A DNA stretch of 64,000 nucleotides, taken from assembly GCF_020685205.1 (NCBI RefSeq), contig NZ_JAJERB010000002.1, forward strand, positions 310,001 through 374,000. Direction: 5' to 3'. Below, piece by piece: positions 51,773 to 59,639 of the stretch. Numbering within the stretch: the first letter of the stretch is position 1; every line of letters begins with the position of its first letter. The stretch comes from Hymenobacter translucens (lineage in GTDB: Bacteria > Bacteroidota > Bacteroidia > Cytophagales > Hymenobacteraceae). The notes under the pieces are model-generated. The model did not search any database, was not told the origin of the DNA, and worked only from the letters and a program-made list of their open reading frames with translations. The position numbers and the translations under genes were made by a program.

Positions 51773-52948
51773 CTACACCAGCTTATGCGGTACGAACTCA
51801 GAAAGGTTGGTGATAACGCCCTTTTCGCGGCGGAAGCCCAGCGCGCAGGCTTCGCCGGCCCAGAATACCCCGGCCTGGTACAGCCGGCCCTGGGCATCGG
51901 CGGGTAGTGCGGCCCAGCGCTGAAATACCTGGGGCTGCTGCCCGTAGTCGCCCGCGGCTTCGGCCCGTACCCGTCCCTGGTCCAATTCGGCTATGTTCTG
52001 CCCTTCCCGGCCAAACATCGGCTTGCGCACCTGATGGCCGCCGATGTCCTGCCCCGCCGTTTCGAGCAGCAGCGGGTGGTGCGGGTACACCTGCCAGAGC
52101 CAGGCCAGCAGACCTTTGCTTTGGAACAGCAGCGTGTAGGCGGGATTGGCAATTATAACGTCGCGGCTGAGCAGCAGCTGGACCAGATCGGCCGTCAGCT
52201 CGGGCTCTTCGACAGCCAGGATTTCCCAGGGCACCAGCTTGAACACGAAGCTGTAGCGCCGCCACTCGTCGGGGCCAAACTGGGCCCACACCCCGCGCTC
52301 CTCACCTACGACCGATACCTGCATGGCGTCGACCGGGCAGACGTGCACGTCGGTGAAGCCCGCAGCGCGGGCAGCTTCGGCCAGCACGGCGCAGTTGGCT
52401 TCGTCCTCGGCGCTGCCGGGCAGGTGTACCAGCAGCAGACTAGGGTTTAAATCGTCGTTGAGGCCGAGCCACTCGTGCAGCTGGGCTTCCAGGCCTTCGA
52501 AAAGCCCGTTGGCCTGCCTGGTCTCGTCGGCCTGCCCGGCGGCTACCAGGCTGGCCCACTGCACCACGGCGGTTTCGGGCAGGCTGGTGGCTGTGTCGGC
52601 GTTGAACTCAATCAGCTTGATGCCGTCGACGGTGGAGGCCAGGTCGAAGCGGCCGTAGAGGTGCCAGTGGCGGTCATCGTTCCAGGAGTGGCGCACCGCG
52701 GACCACAGCGCGGCCGGAATAGCCAGCAGGCGCAGCAGGTCGTCGGGAATCGGGTCCGGAATCGACTCTACGACCATGTTGTAGAGGGTGTCGGCTGCTT
52801 CCAGCAGGTCCTCCGCTTCTTCTTCGGGTAGGGCTACCGCTTCGCGGGCCACGTAGTTTTCACAGGCGTCTTCCACCACCCAGTCCCAGCCCAAAGCGCG
52901 CACGGCCGGGGTGACGTTGCCAGCAAGAGGAATCAGGTTAATGGGCAT
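51773..52948 (-). CDS. Glutathionylspermidine synthase-like ATP-grasp protein (YgiC/YjfC-type)
   Basis: The 391-residue protein has the C-terminal synthetase fold of glutathionylspermidine synthase: WHLYGRFDLASTVDGIKLIE near residue 93, FNADTATSLPETAVVQW, VVEDACENY near the N-terminus, and GREGQNIAEL near residue 320. No amidase domain is present, so it is the YgiC/YjfC type, a peptide or polyamine ligase of uncertain substrate. The lipoprotein gene 141 bases upstream on the same strand is the typical YgiB-like partner. A shared transcript is likely. Confidence 0.85.
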   Translation of the reverse strand: MPINLIPLAGNVTPAVRALGWDWVVEDACENYVAREAVALPEEEAEDLLEAADTLYNMVVESIPDPIPDDLLRLLAIPAALWSAVRHSWNDDRHWHLYGRFDLASTVDGIKLIEFNADTATSLPETAVVQWASLVAAGQADETRQANGLFEGLEAQLHEWLGLNDDLNPSLLLVHLPGSAEDEANCAVLAEAARAAGFTDVHVCPVDAMQVSVVGEERGVWAQFGPDEWRRYSFVFKLVPWEILAVEEPELTADLVQLLLSRDVIIANPAYTLLFQSKGLLAWLWQVYPHHPLLLETAGQDIGGHQVRKPMFGREGQNIAELDQGRVRAEAAGDYGQQPQVFQRWAALPADAQGRLYQAGVFWAGEACALGFRREKGVITNLSEFVPHKLV

Positions 52949-52949
52949 T

Positions 52950-53090
52950 GGTTTTTCGTTGTTGGTTACTGGATTCCGGGAGCTGGTGCTGGATTAAGGC
53001 GTTGTAAAGGGGATGGCAGGAGGTAATATGTCAAACCCCATTGCTGATGGCCAGCCAAAAACAAAAAACCAATCACCAAAAACCAGCCAT
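52950..53090. repeat. Noisy inverted repeat, GGTTTTTGGTGATTGG word family
   Basis: The left arm reads GGTTTTTCGTTGTTGG and TTACTGG. The right arm in reverse complement reads GGCTGGTTTTTGGTGATTGG then TTTTTTG. The element fills the gap between the lipoprotein stop and the ligase start. Confidence 0.55.
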
Positions 53091-53752
53091 CATCCCCCGA
53101 ACCCACCGCTGCGGCTGCCGAACCCGGAGCTGCGGCCCATGGTAGGGGCGCTGCTGCGGATGGTGCGCGAAACGGAGGAACTGGGGCGGATGCCCGCGGA
53201 GGGGGAGGTCCGGCTGCCGGCAAAGCCCCGGCCAAAGAAGCCCCGCCCTTGGTCCCGCTCCCGGGCCACGTTGGCGCGCCAGCCCTGGTTGCGCTGCAAC
53301 AGGCCCGGGTTGGCGTACGCGCCGGGGTTGGGCGTGAGAAAGCGCCCGGCCATGTAGCCGATGCCACCCCACATCAGGATATCCATCATACCCGTGCCAC
53401 CCTGCCGGTTTTCGGGGTTCACACGGCTGTATTCCTGCATCTGCTTTTGCAAGGCCTGCCCCTGCAGCGTATCCACTTTGCCATCGAAGTGGTGCAGCAC
53501 GGCGGCGACCTGCTCTTTGCCGGCGGGCCGCTCAGCGGTAATTTTCCATTGCCCGGGCTGTACCTCCGTCATTTCGGTGATAACGCCCTCGCTGTAGGTC
53601 TCGCCGCTCCACTGCCCGGCAGTCTGGTCGCGGCTGGATTCACCGCTGTCGGAGGAGCAGGCAGGCAGCACGCCCAGACCCAGGCTGGCAGCCGCGGCGA
53701 GCAGCAGGACGTTGCGCCGCCAGTCGCCCAGGGTATAAAAGTTCTTTTTCAT
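53090..53752 (-). CDS. YgiB/UPF0323-like lipoprotein
   Basis: From ATG 53752 the protein has 220 residues. A signal is followed by a lipobox-like LGVLPAC and SSDSGESS. The middle has EVQPGQWKITAERPAGKEQV and VNPENRQGGTGMMDILMWGG. The C-terminus is Ser/Gly/Arg-rich (SAPTMGRSSGFGSRSGGFGG), as in UPF0323/YgiB-type lipoproteins encoded beside GSP-synthase-like genes. Function unknown; the pair may modify an envelope component. A weak TACCTTG at 53783-53789 may be its -7 element. Confidence 0.7.
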   Translation of the reverse strand: MKKNFYTLGDWRRNVLLLAAAASLGLGVLPACSSDSGESSRDQTAGQWSGETYSEGVITEMTEVQPGQWKITAERPAGKEQVAAVLHHFDGKVDTLQGQALQKQMQEYSRVNPENRQGGTGMMDILMWGGIGYMAGRFLTPNPGAYANPGLLQRNQGWRANVARERDQGRGFFGRGFAGSRTSPSAGIRPSSSVSRTIRSSAPTMGRSSGFGSRSGGFGG

Positions 53753-53837
53753 AACGTTCAGTTGGGAGAGAAATGAGAACAGCAAGGTAGCACCCGACCC
53801 GCGAAACTTCACGCGTAGCCAGGATCCGAAGCTGGTA

Positions 53838-54320
53838 TTAAAACCAGCGGGCCATCAGCCGGGCCAGCTCTTCGAGGTAGTGCTGGTCGTGCTGATCGAA
53901 GTCGTTGAGCTGGTCACTGTCCACGTCGAGCACCATCACCACCCGGCCATCCTGGAGTACCGGCACCACGATTTCCGATTTGGAATCAGAGCTGCAGGCA
54001 ATATGACCGGGAAACTGCTCCACGTCGGGCACCAGAATCGTTTGAGCCTGCTGCCAACTGCTGCCGCAGACGCCCTTGCCCAGCCGGATGCGGGTGCAGG
54101 CAATAGGTCCCTGGAACGGTCCCAGCACCAGCTCCTCGTCTTTTACGAGGTAGGTCCCCACCCAAAAAAAGTTGAACGCCTGCTTGAGCGCGCCCATGGT
54201 GTTGGCCAGGTTGGCAACGAGGTCCGGCTCCCCGGTGGTCAGGGCCTCGATCTGAGGCAGAAGCTGCCGGTATTTTTCGGCCTTGGTAAGCGTGGTATCG
54301 AGAATGAGTTCTTCAGCCAT
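53838..54320 (-). CDS. Free methionine-(R)-sulfoxide reductase (GAF domain)
   Basis: From ATG 54320 the protein has 160 residues forming a single GAF domain. The fRMsr pattern is present: NFFWVGTYLVKDEELVLGPF, GPIACTRIRLGKGVCGSSW, and FPGHIACSSDSKSEIVVPVL with the three conserved cysteines. It reduces free Met-R-sulfoxide in the cytoplasm, an oxidative repair role. The gene lies downstream of ribD on the same strand with a 72-base gap. A non-catalytic GAF protein is unlikely given all three cysteines. Confidence 0.88.
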   Translation of the reverse strand: MAEELILDTTLTKAEKYRQLLPQIEALTTGEPDLVANLANTMGALKQAFNFFWVGTYLVKDEELVLGPFQGPIACTRIRLGKGVCGSSWQQAQTILVPDVEQFPGHIACSSDSKSEIVVPVLQDGRVVMVLDVDSDQLNDFDQHDQHYLEELARLMARWF

Positions 54321-54392
54321 GTTGGAAAAGGAAATGCCCGCGGGCAGGGAAAGTAACAAGGACTAAACAGCGCCGGCGGCGCCTGGTTCCAA

Positions 54393-55436
54393 TCAGGCCG
54401 GCGTACGGTTCAAGTAGACAAACAGCTCGTCGGGGCCCAGGGTCAGGTGCTCGTGCAGGTTGAGCAAGCCCAGCCGGGGGCCGGGGACGCCGGCTTCGAG
54501 CAGCTTGGGGCTGCGCAGGATGCGGGCCTCGTCCCAGAGTCCGGCCCGGACGAGGGAGTTGAGCACCGTGGGGCCGCCCTCTACCAGCACCGACTGCACC
54601 TGCCGCTGCTGCAAATCGTCGAGCAGCTGCGGAAACAGGTCATCATTTTCGGAAAGCTGCACAAACTCCAGGCTGCCCCGGGCCGGGCGCGACCGGTACG
54701 TGTACACCAGCGTAGGATGCTGCCCGTCGAACAGGTGGTGGGATGGCGGCAGGCTCAGGTTTTTGTCGATAACTAGGCGCAGGGGGCTGGGCCCCGGCCA
54801 CTCCCGGGCGTCGAGGCGAGGATTGTCGTGCAGCGCGGTGCGGGTTCCCACCAGAATGGCCTGCTCCTCGGCCCGCCACTTATGCACGGCCACTTTGGCC
54901 AGCTCTCCGCTGATGGGCACGGGCTGGAAGTACGGGCCGACCAGAAAGCCGTCGGCCGTTTCGGCCCATTTCAGCACGATATACGGGCGCTTTTTTTCCT
55001 GAAAGGTGAAAAACCGCCGGTTCAGCCACCTTCCCTCGGCTTCGAGCAGGCCGGTTTGTACCTGTATGCCCGCCGCCCGCAGCTTTTCGATGCCCCGGCC
55101 GGCTACCAGCGGGTTAGGGTCGAGGTTGCAGACCACCACGTCGCGCACGCCTTGCTCGATGAGCAGGTCGGCGCAGGGCGGGGTTTTGCCGTGGTGGGAG
55201 CAGGGCTCCAGCGTCACGTACACCCGGCTGGCGGGCAGCAGGTCTGGGTCTGCCACCGCGGCCAGGGCGTTTACTTCGGCGTGGGGCCCGCCGTATTGCC
55301 GGTGCCAGCCTTCCCCGATGATGCGGCCCTGGTGGGCTACCACGCAGCCGACCAACGGGTTGGGGCGGGCGTAGCCCGTGCCCAGGCGGGCCAGGTCCAG
55401 GGCGCGGCGCATCATCAGCGCATCCAGGTGGGTCAT
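54393..55436 (-). CDS. ribD: Bifunctional riboflavin deaminase/reductase RibD
   Basis: The 347-residue protein has an N-terminal deaminase domain with zinc ligands in GGPHAEVNALAAV near residue 50 and LEPCSHHGKTPPCADLLIEQ near residue 76. The reductase domain follows from about residue 150 (YIVLKWAETADGFLVGP, SVLVEGGPTVLNSLVRAGLW). It carries out the second and third steps of riboflavin synthesis. No other rib gene and no FMN riboswitch is visible nearby. It is divergent from prmC. Confidence 0.93.
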   Translation of the reverse strand: MTHLDALMMRRALDLARLGTGYARPNPLVGCVVAHQGRIIGEGWHRQYGGPHAEVNALAAVADPDLLPASRVYVTLEPCSHHGKTPPCADLLIEQGVRDVVVCNLDPNPLVAGRGIEKLRAAGIQVQTGLLEAEGRWLNRRFFTFQEKKRPYIVLKWAETADGFLVGPYFQPVPISGELAKVAVHKWRAEEQAILVGTRTALHDNPRLDAREWPGPSPLRLVIDKNLSLPPSHHLFDGQHPTLVYTYRSRPARGSLEFVQLSENDDLFPQLLDDLQQRQVQSVLVEGGPTVLNSLVRAGLWDEARILRSPKLLEAGVPGPRLGLLNLHEHLTLGPDELFVYLNRTPA

Positions 55437-55450
55437 TGCGGGTACGGGCG

Positions 55451-55458
55451 TAGCTTTG
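55451..55458 (+). promoter_or_regulatory. -7 promoter element for prmC
   Basis: TAGCTTTG matches TAnnTTTG exactly and lies between the divergent ribD and prmC genes, 77 bases before ATG 55535. Confidence 0.5.
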
Positions 55459-55534
55459 CGGGCTCAATGTACGCACGGAAACCGGTGCGCGATGCCGGTC
55501 GGGCCGGTTCCGAATGCCGCTTACCGTTCCTCCT

Positions 55535-56395
55535 ATGCTTACCATCTGCCAGCTCACCGCCTCCCTGACTGCCGACCTCACGGATGTGTATCCGGCTGCG
55601 GAAGCCGGAGCCATTGCCGACCTGGTGGTAGAGCACCTGCTGAACCTGAGTCCGATGCAGCGCCGTCTGCGGGGTGGGGAAGAGGCAGCCGAAGCAGCTC
55701 TGGCACCGTTGCCGGCACTGCGGGAGCGGCTGCTGGGCCACGAGCCGGTGCAGTACGTGCTGGGCAAGGCCTGGTTTGCGGATATGGAGCTGGAGGTAAC
55801 GCCCGCGACCCTGATTCCCCGGCCCGAAACCGAAGAGCTGGTGCAGCTCATCTCCCGGGAGCACCGTGGCCGTCCCGGCCTTACGCTGCTCGATGTGGGC
55901 ACCGGCAGCGGCTGCATTGCCCTGGCGCTCTGCCGGGCCCTAACGCCCCGCCGGGCACTGGCCCTCGACGTTTCCGGCGGCGCCTTGGAAGTGGCCCGCC
56001 GCAATGCCGGCCGCTATAGCTGTCCGGTTGAGTTTGTGCAGGCCGATATTCTCGGTGACAATCTGCCAGAGCTAAGCCATTCCCTGGATGTACTGGTCAG
56101 CAACCCACCGTACGTGCGGGAAAGTGAGCGAAGCCAGATGCGGGCCAACGTGCTCGACTACGAGCCGGCCACAGCCCTGTTTGTGCCCGACGCCGACCCG
56201 CTGCTGTTCTACCGCCGCATTGCCGAGTTGGGCCGGCAGTGGCTCCGTCCCGGCGGGGCATTATACTTCGAAATAAACGAAGCCTACGCGGCGGCAATGG
56301 TCGGGCTGGTAGAGGGCCTGGGCTATGGGCAGGTAAGGGCCCGGGCAGATATTTTCGGCAAAGACCGTATGCTGAGCGCCATAGCGGAAGGGTAG
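55535..56395 (+). CDS. prmC: Release-factor glutamine methyltransferase
   Basis: From ATG 55535 the protein has 286 residues. The N-terminal five-helix domain is followed by EPVQYVLGKAWFADMELEVT and IPRPETEELV. The SAM site is LTLLDVGTGSGCIALALCRA near residue 120 and the catalytic VSNPPYVRESER near residue 190. It methylates the GGQ glutamine of RF1 and RF2. An ATG seven codons upstream (55514) is also possible. Confidence 0.93.
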   Translation: MLTICQLTASLTADLTDVYPAAEAGAIADLVVEHLLNLSPMQRRLRGGEEAAEAALAPLPALRERLLGHEPVQYVLGKAWFADMELEVTPATLIPRPETEELVQLISREHRGRPGLTLLDVGTGSGCIALALCRALTPRRALALDVSGGALEVARRNAGRYSCPVEFVQADILGDNLPELSHSLDVLVSNPPYVRESERSQMRANVLDYEPATALFVPDADPLLFYRRIAELGRQWLRPGGALYFEINEAYAAAMVGLVEGLGYGQVRARADIFGKDRMLSAIAEG

Positions 56396-56430
56396 GCAAA
56401 CACGGCCGTACCCTCAAACCCAAAAAGCCC

Positions 56431-56438
56431 TACCTTTG
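56431..56438 (+). promoter_or_regulatory. -7 promoter element for the polysaccharide cluster
   Basis: TACCTTTG matches TAnnTTTG exactly. It lies 40 bases before the GTG start of the first gene of the nucleotide-sugar cluster and is the only exact -7 match noticed inside or ahead of that cluster. Confidence 0.55.
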
Positions 56439-56477
56439 CCGGCTACTTAACGGCTGCCCTTTCCAACTTTCGCTGTA

Positions 56478-57083
56478 GTGCCAAACGACACCCCTGCTTA
56501 CTTCGCGCATCCTACCGCCGTCCTCGACGCGGGCTGCCGCATTGGAGCCGGCACGAAAATCTGGCACTTTGCCCACCTGATGCCCGGCTGTGAGCTGGGT
56601 GAAAATTGCAGCATCGGACAGAACGTTATGGTGGCCGACGGCGTTCGGCTGGGCCGCAATGTGAAGGTGCAGAACAACGTGAGCCTCTACACCGGCGTAG
56701 AGTGCGCCGATGATGTTTTTCTCGGCCCCTCCGTCGTGTTTACCAACGTGCGCAACCCCCGCAGCGCCGTACCCCGCCGCGACCAGTACCAGCCCACCGT
56801 GCTGGAGCAGGGCGTGAGCGTGGGGGCCAACACCACCATCGTATGCGGCGTCCGGCTGGGACAATATGCGTTTGTCGGGGCCGGTTCGGTAGTCACCCGC
56901 GACGTAGCGCCGTATGCCCTGGTGTACGGCAACCCCGCCCGGCAGCACGGCTGGATGAGTGCGTATGGTCACCGGCTGCACTTTGACGCGGCCGGCCGGG
57001 CCACCTGCCCCGAAAGCGGCGAAGCATACCAGCTAACTGACGGGCTGGTTGCCAGTACCAGTCCCCCGGTAGCCGCTGGCTGA
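56478..57083 (+). CDS. WlbB-like sugar N-acetyltransferase (left-handed beta helix)
   Basis: The 201-residue protein starts with GTG at 56478. Hexapeptide repeats of a left-handed beta helix run through residues 10-150 (CRIGAGTKIWHFAHLMPGCE, LGENCSIGQNVMVADGVRLG, VFLGPSVVFTNVRNPRSAV, GVSVGANTTIVCGVRLGQYA). The KIWHFAH motif with its His is typical of WlbB/WbpD enzymes. These acetylate the 3-amino group of UDP-2-acetamido-3-amino-uronic acid. It is followed by a nucleotide-sugar dehydrogenase. No partner aminotransferase or 3-dehydrogenase is in the window. Confidence 0.82.
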   Translation: MPNDTPAYFAHPTAVLDAGCRIGAGTKIWHFAHLMPGCELGENCSIGQNVMVADGVRLGRNVKVQNNVSLYTGVECADDVFLGPSVVFTNVRNPRSAVPRRDQYQPTVLEQGVSVGANTTIVCGVRLGQYAFVGAGSVVTRDVAPYALVYGNPARQHGWMSAYGHRLHFDAAGRATCPESGEAYQLTDGLVASTSPPVAAG

Positions 57084-57095
57084 CCGGATTTTAAT

Positions 57096-57132
57096 TTAAG
57101 ACCCCAAGTCCCCAAGACCCAAAGACCCCAAT
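57096..57132. repeat. Single-arm fragment, GGGTCTTGG word family
   Basis: AGACCCCAAGTCCCCAAGAC and CCAAAGACCCCAATC are complements of the GGGTCTTGG words seen at 2347 and 47147. It ends directly before the GTG start at 57134. Confidence 0.6.
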
Positions 57133-57133
57133 C

Positions 57134-58429
57134 GTGTACGAGCAATTACTTCAGAAAAAGGCCAAGCTGGCCGTTATCGGCCTCGGGTACGTGGGCCTGC
57201 CTATTGCCCTTGAGTTTGCCCGCAAGCTCAGCGTTATCGGCTTCGATATCAACGCCTCCCGCGTGGCGCTGATGCAGCAGAACATCGACCCCAGCGGGGA
57301 GCTGGAAGCTAAGGACTTCGAGGGCTGCGACATTCAGTTCACCGACTCGCTGGAAGTGCTGCGCGAGGCGACGTTCTTTATCGTAGCCGTGCCCACGCCC
57401 ATCGACGAGCACGCCATGCCCGACCTGAAGCCCCTGCTGGGTGCCTCGGGCTCGGTGGGCAAGGTGCTCAAGAAAGGCGACTATGTGGTGTTTGAAAGCA
57501 CCGTGTACCCCGGCTGCACCGAGGAAGACTGCATCCCGGTCATGGAAAAGCTGTCGGGCCTCAAGTTTCCCGAAGACTTTAAAGTGGGCTACTCGCCCGA
57601 ACGCATCAACCCCGGCGACAAAGAGCACACCCTGACCAGCATCGTGAAGGTGGTCAGCGGCTGCGACGAGGAGTCGCTGGACATCATTGCCAGACTCTAC
57701 GAGCTGGTGGTGAAGGCCGGCGTGCACCGCGCCAGCAGCATCAAGGTAGCCGAGGCCGCCAAGATTATCGAAAACACCCAGCGCGACGTCAACATCGCCC
57801 TGATGAACGAGCTTTCGATGATTTTCGACCGCATGAGCATCAACACCTACGAGGTGCTGGAAGCTGCCGGCACCAAGTGGAATTTCCTGAAGTTTTCTCC
57901 CGGCCTGGTGGGCGGGCACTGCATCGGCGTGGACCCCTACTACCTGACCTACAAGGCCAAGGAGCTGGGCTACGACGCCAAGGTGATTCTGAGCGGCCGC
58001 ACCACCAACGACAACATGGGTGCCTACATCGCCCGCAAGGCGGTGCAGATGATGATCAAGCAGGGCAAGGACGTGGCCAAGAGCCGCGTACTGGTGATGG
58101 GCGCTACCTTCAAGGAAAACGTGGAAGACATCCGCAACTCCAAGGTGGCCGACGTGATTCAGGAGCTGCGCAACTTCTCCGTGAACGTCGACATCGTGGA
58201 CCCCCACGCCGACTCCGACGAGCTGCACCACGAGTATGGCTTCCGCCTGATTCCGGCCGCGGAAATCCGCAAGGACTACGACGCCGTCATCGTGGCCGTC
58301 AGCCACAAGCCCTACACCGAGATGGACGAGAGCTACTTCAAGTCCATCACCTCCCCCAACGCCGTGCTGGTCGACATCAAGGGTCTGTTCCGCGGCAAAA
58401 TCAACGACCTGCAGTACTGGAGCCTGTAG
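57134..58429 (+). CDS. UDP-N-acetylhexosamine 6-dehydrogenase (TviB/WbpO-type)
   Basis: The 431-residue protein begins LAVIGLGYVGLPIALEFARK, the UDP-sugar dehydrogenase NAD site. FESTVYPGCTEEDCIPVMEK, GYSPERINPGDKEHTL and the catalytic cysteine in GGHCIGVDPYYLTYKAKELG near residue 263 follow. The C-terminal domain has VLVMGATFKENVEDIRNSK. The pattern matches TviB/WbpO enzymes that oxidise UDP-GlcNAc or UDP-GalNAc to the uronic acid. The WbpP/TviC-like epimerase at 60803 would be the partner, as in Vi-type polysaccharides. GTG at 57134 is the start. Confidence 0.88.
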   Translation: MYEQLLQKKAKLAVIGLGYVGLPIALEFARKLSVIGFDINASRVALMQQNIDPSGELEAKDFEGCDIQFTDSLEVLREATFFIVAVPTPIDEHAMPDLKPLLGASGSVGKVLKKGDYVVFESTVYPGCTEEDCIPVMEKLSGLKFPEDFKVGYSPERINPGDKEHTLTSIVKVVSGCDEESLDIIARLYELVVKAGVHRASSIKVAEAAKIIENTQRDVNIALMNELSMIFDRMSINTYEVLEAAGTKWNFLKFSPGLVGGHCIGVDPYYLTYKAKELGYDAKVILSGRTTNDNMGAYIARKAVQMMIKQGKDVAKSRVLVMGATFKENVEDIRNSKVADVIQELRNFSVNVDIVDPHADSDELHHEYGFRLIPAAEIRKDYDAVIVAVSHKPYTEMDESYFKSITSPNAVLVDIKGLFRGKINDLQYWSL

Positions 58430-58521
58430 TTTCGTTGTCAGTTGCTCGTTGTCAGTGGTCAGATTGTTCTGGCTTGCTGACTTCCGAACACTGACAACGG
58501 ACAACCAACAACGCACAACTA
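58430..58521. repeat. Noisy inverted repeat, GTTGTCAGTTG word family
   Basis: The left arm reads CGTTGTCAGTTGCTCG and TTGTCAGTGGTCAG. The right arm in reverse complement reads TAGTTGTGCGTTGTTGG, TTGTCCGTTGTCAGTGTTC. It begins at the first base after the dehydrogenase stop and ends two bases before the galE ATG. Confidence 0.75.
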
Positions 58522-58523
58522 CA

Positions 58524-59543
58524 ATGAACAGAACGAAAATACTGGTTACGGGTGGCGCGGGCTACATTGGGTCGCATGCAGTGGTGGAGCTCTACGAGGC
58601 CGGCTATCAGCCGATTATCGTTGATAACTTCGTCAACTCCCAGGAGTCGGCCCTGAACGGTATCCGGACCATTCTGGGCACCGATATTCCCTGCTATAAA
58701 ATCGACTGCGCCAACGAAGCTGCCGTACGGGGCGTGCTGGAGCAGGAGAAAGACATCAAGGGTATCATTCACTTCGCTGCCTACAAGGCCGTGGGTGAAT
58801 CGGTGGCCGAGCCGCTGAAGTACTACCAGAACAACCTGGGCTCCCTGCTCGTGCTGCTGGCCCTGATGCCCGAGTTCGGCATCCAGAGCATCGTGTTTTC
58901 GTCGTCGTGCACTGTGTACGGCGTGCCCGACCAGCTGCCCGTAACCGAGCAGACGCCCACCAAGCCCGCCACCTCGCCGTACGGCAACACCAAGAAGATC
59001 TGCGAGGACATCCTCAACGACGTCACGGCCGCCGGCAAGGGCCAGCTGCGCACCATCCTGCTGCGCTACTTCAACCCCATCGGGGCCCACGCCTCGGGCC
59101 TGATTGGGGAGCTGCCCCTGGGCGTGCCCAACAACCTGATTCCGTTCGTGACCCAGACGGCGGCCGGCATCCGGGAGAAGCTGACCATCTTTGGCGACAC
59201 CTACGACACGCCCGACGGCACCAACATCCGCGACTACATCCATGTGGTAGATCTGGCCAAGGCCCACGTGGTAGCCGTGGAGCGCCTGCTCGCCGGCGGC
59301 CATGCCGACGTAGAGGTGTTCAACGTGGGCACCGGCCGCGGCAACAGCGTGCTGGAAGTGGTGAATGCCTTTGAAAAGGCCACCGGGCAAAAGCTCAACT
59401 ACGTAATCGGCCCGCCCCGGGCCGGCGACGTGCCCGCCATCTACGCCGACGTCACCAAGGCCACGCAGGAGCTGGGCTTCCAGACTACTACATCCCTCGA
59501 AGACTCCCTGGCCAGCGCCTGGAAATGGCAGCAAACCCTATAA
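58524..59543 (+). CDS. galE: UDP-glucose 4-epimerase
   Basis: From ATG 58524 the protein has 339 residues. It begins KILVTGGAGYIGSHAVVELY with the GxxGxxG NAD motif. SSCTVYGVPDQLPVTE carries the catalytic Ser/Thr, and SPYGNTKKICEDIL the YxxxK. FNPIGAHASGLIGE, DGTNIRDYIHVVDLAKAH and FNVGTGRGNSV are typical of GalE. It supplies UDP-galactose. The longer frame from 58449 translates the repeat element and is rejected. Confidence 0.92.
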   Translation: MNRTKILVTGGAGYIGSHAVVELYEAGYQPIIVDNFVNSQESALNGIRTILGTDIPCYKIDCANEAAVRGVLEQEKDIKGIIHFAAYKAVGESVAEPLKYYQNNLGSLLVLLALMPEFGIQSIVFSSSCTVYGVPDQLPVTEQTPTKPATSPYGNTKKICEDILNDVTAAGKGQLRTILLRYFNPIGAHASGLIGELPLGVPNNLIPFVTQTAAGIREKLTIFGDTYDTPDGTNIRDYIHVVDLAKAHVVAVERLLAGGHADVEVFNVGTGRGNSVLEVVNAFEKATGQKLNYVIGPPRAGDVPAIYADVTKATQELGFQTTTSLEDSLASAWKWQQTL

Positions 59544-59545
59544 AG

Positions 59546-59634
59546 CTAGTAGCTGATGGCTTTTGGCTGTCGGCTCTTTCCCTTAAGTGCATTGAACCAC
59601 AGCTACTAGCCATCCGCTAGCAGCTAACAGCTCA
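59546..59634. repeat. Noisy inverted repeat, GCTGATGGC word family
   Basis: The left arm reads TAGTAGCTGATGGCTTTTGG and CTGTCGGCT. The right arm in reverse complement reads GAGCTGTTAGCTGCTAG and GGATGGCTAGTAGCTGTGG. It fills the galE-rfbB gap from two bases after the stop to six bases before the start. Confidence 0.72.
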
Positions 59635-59639
59635 AAAAA

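Noticed and set aside
54393-55534. FMN riboswitch ahead of ribD
   Set aside because: The gap between ribD and prmC is under 100 bases and shows none of the conserved FMN aptamer segments.
58449-58523. In-frame upstream start for galE
   Set aside because: The extra 25 residues come from the GTTGTCAGTTG repeat, and the NAD-binding start is normal from 58524.
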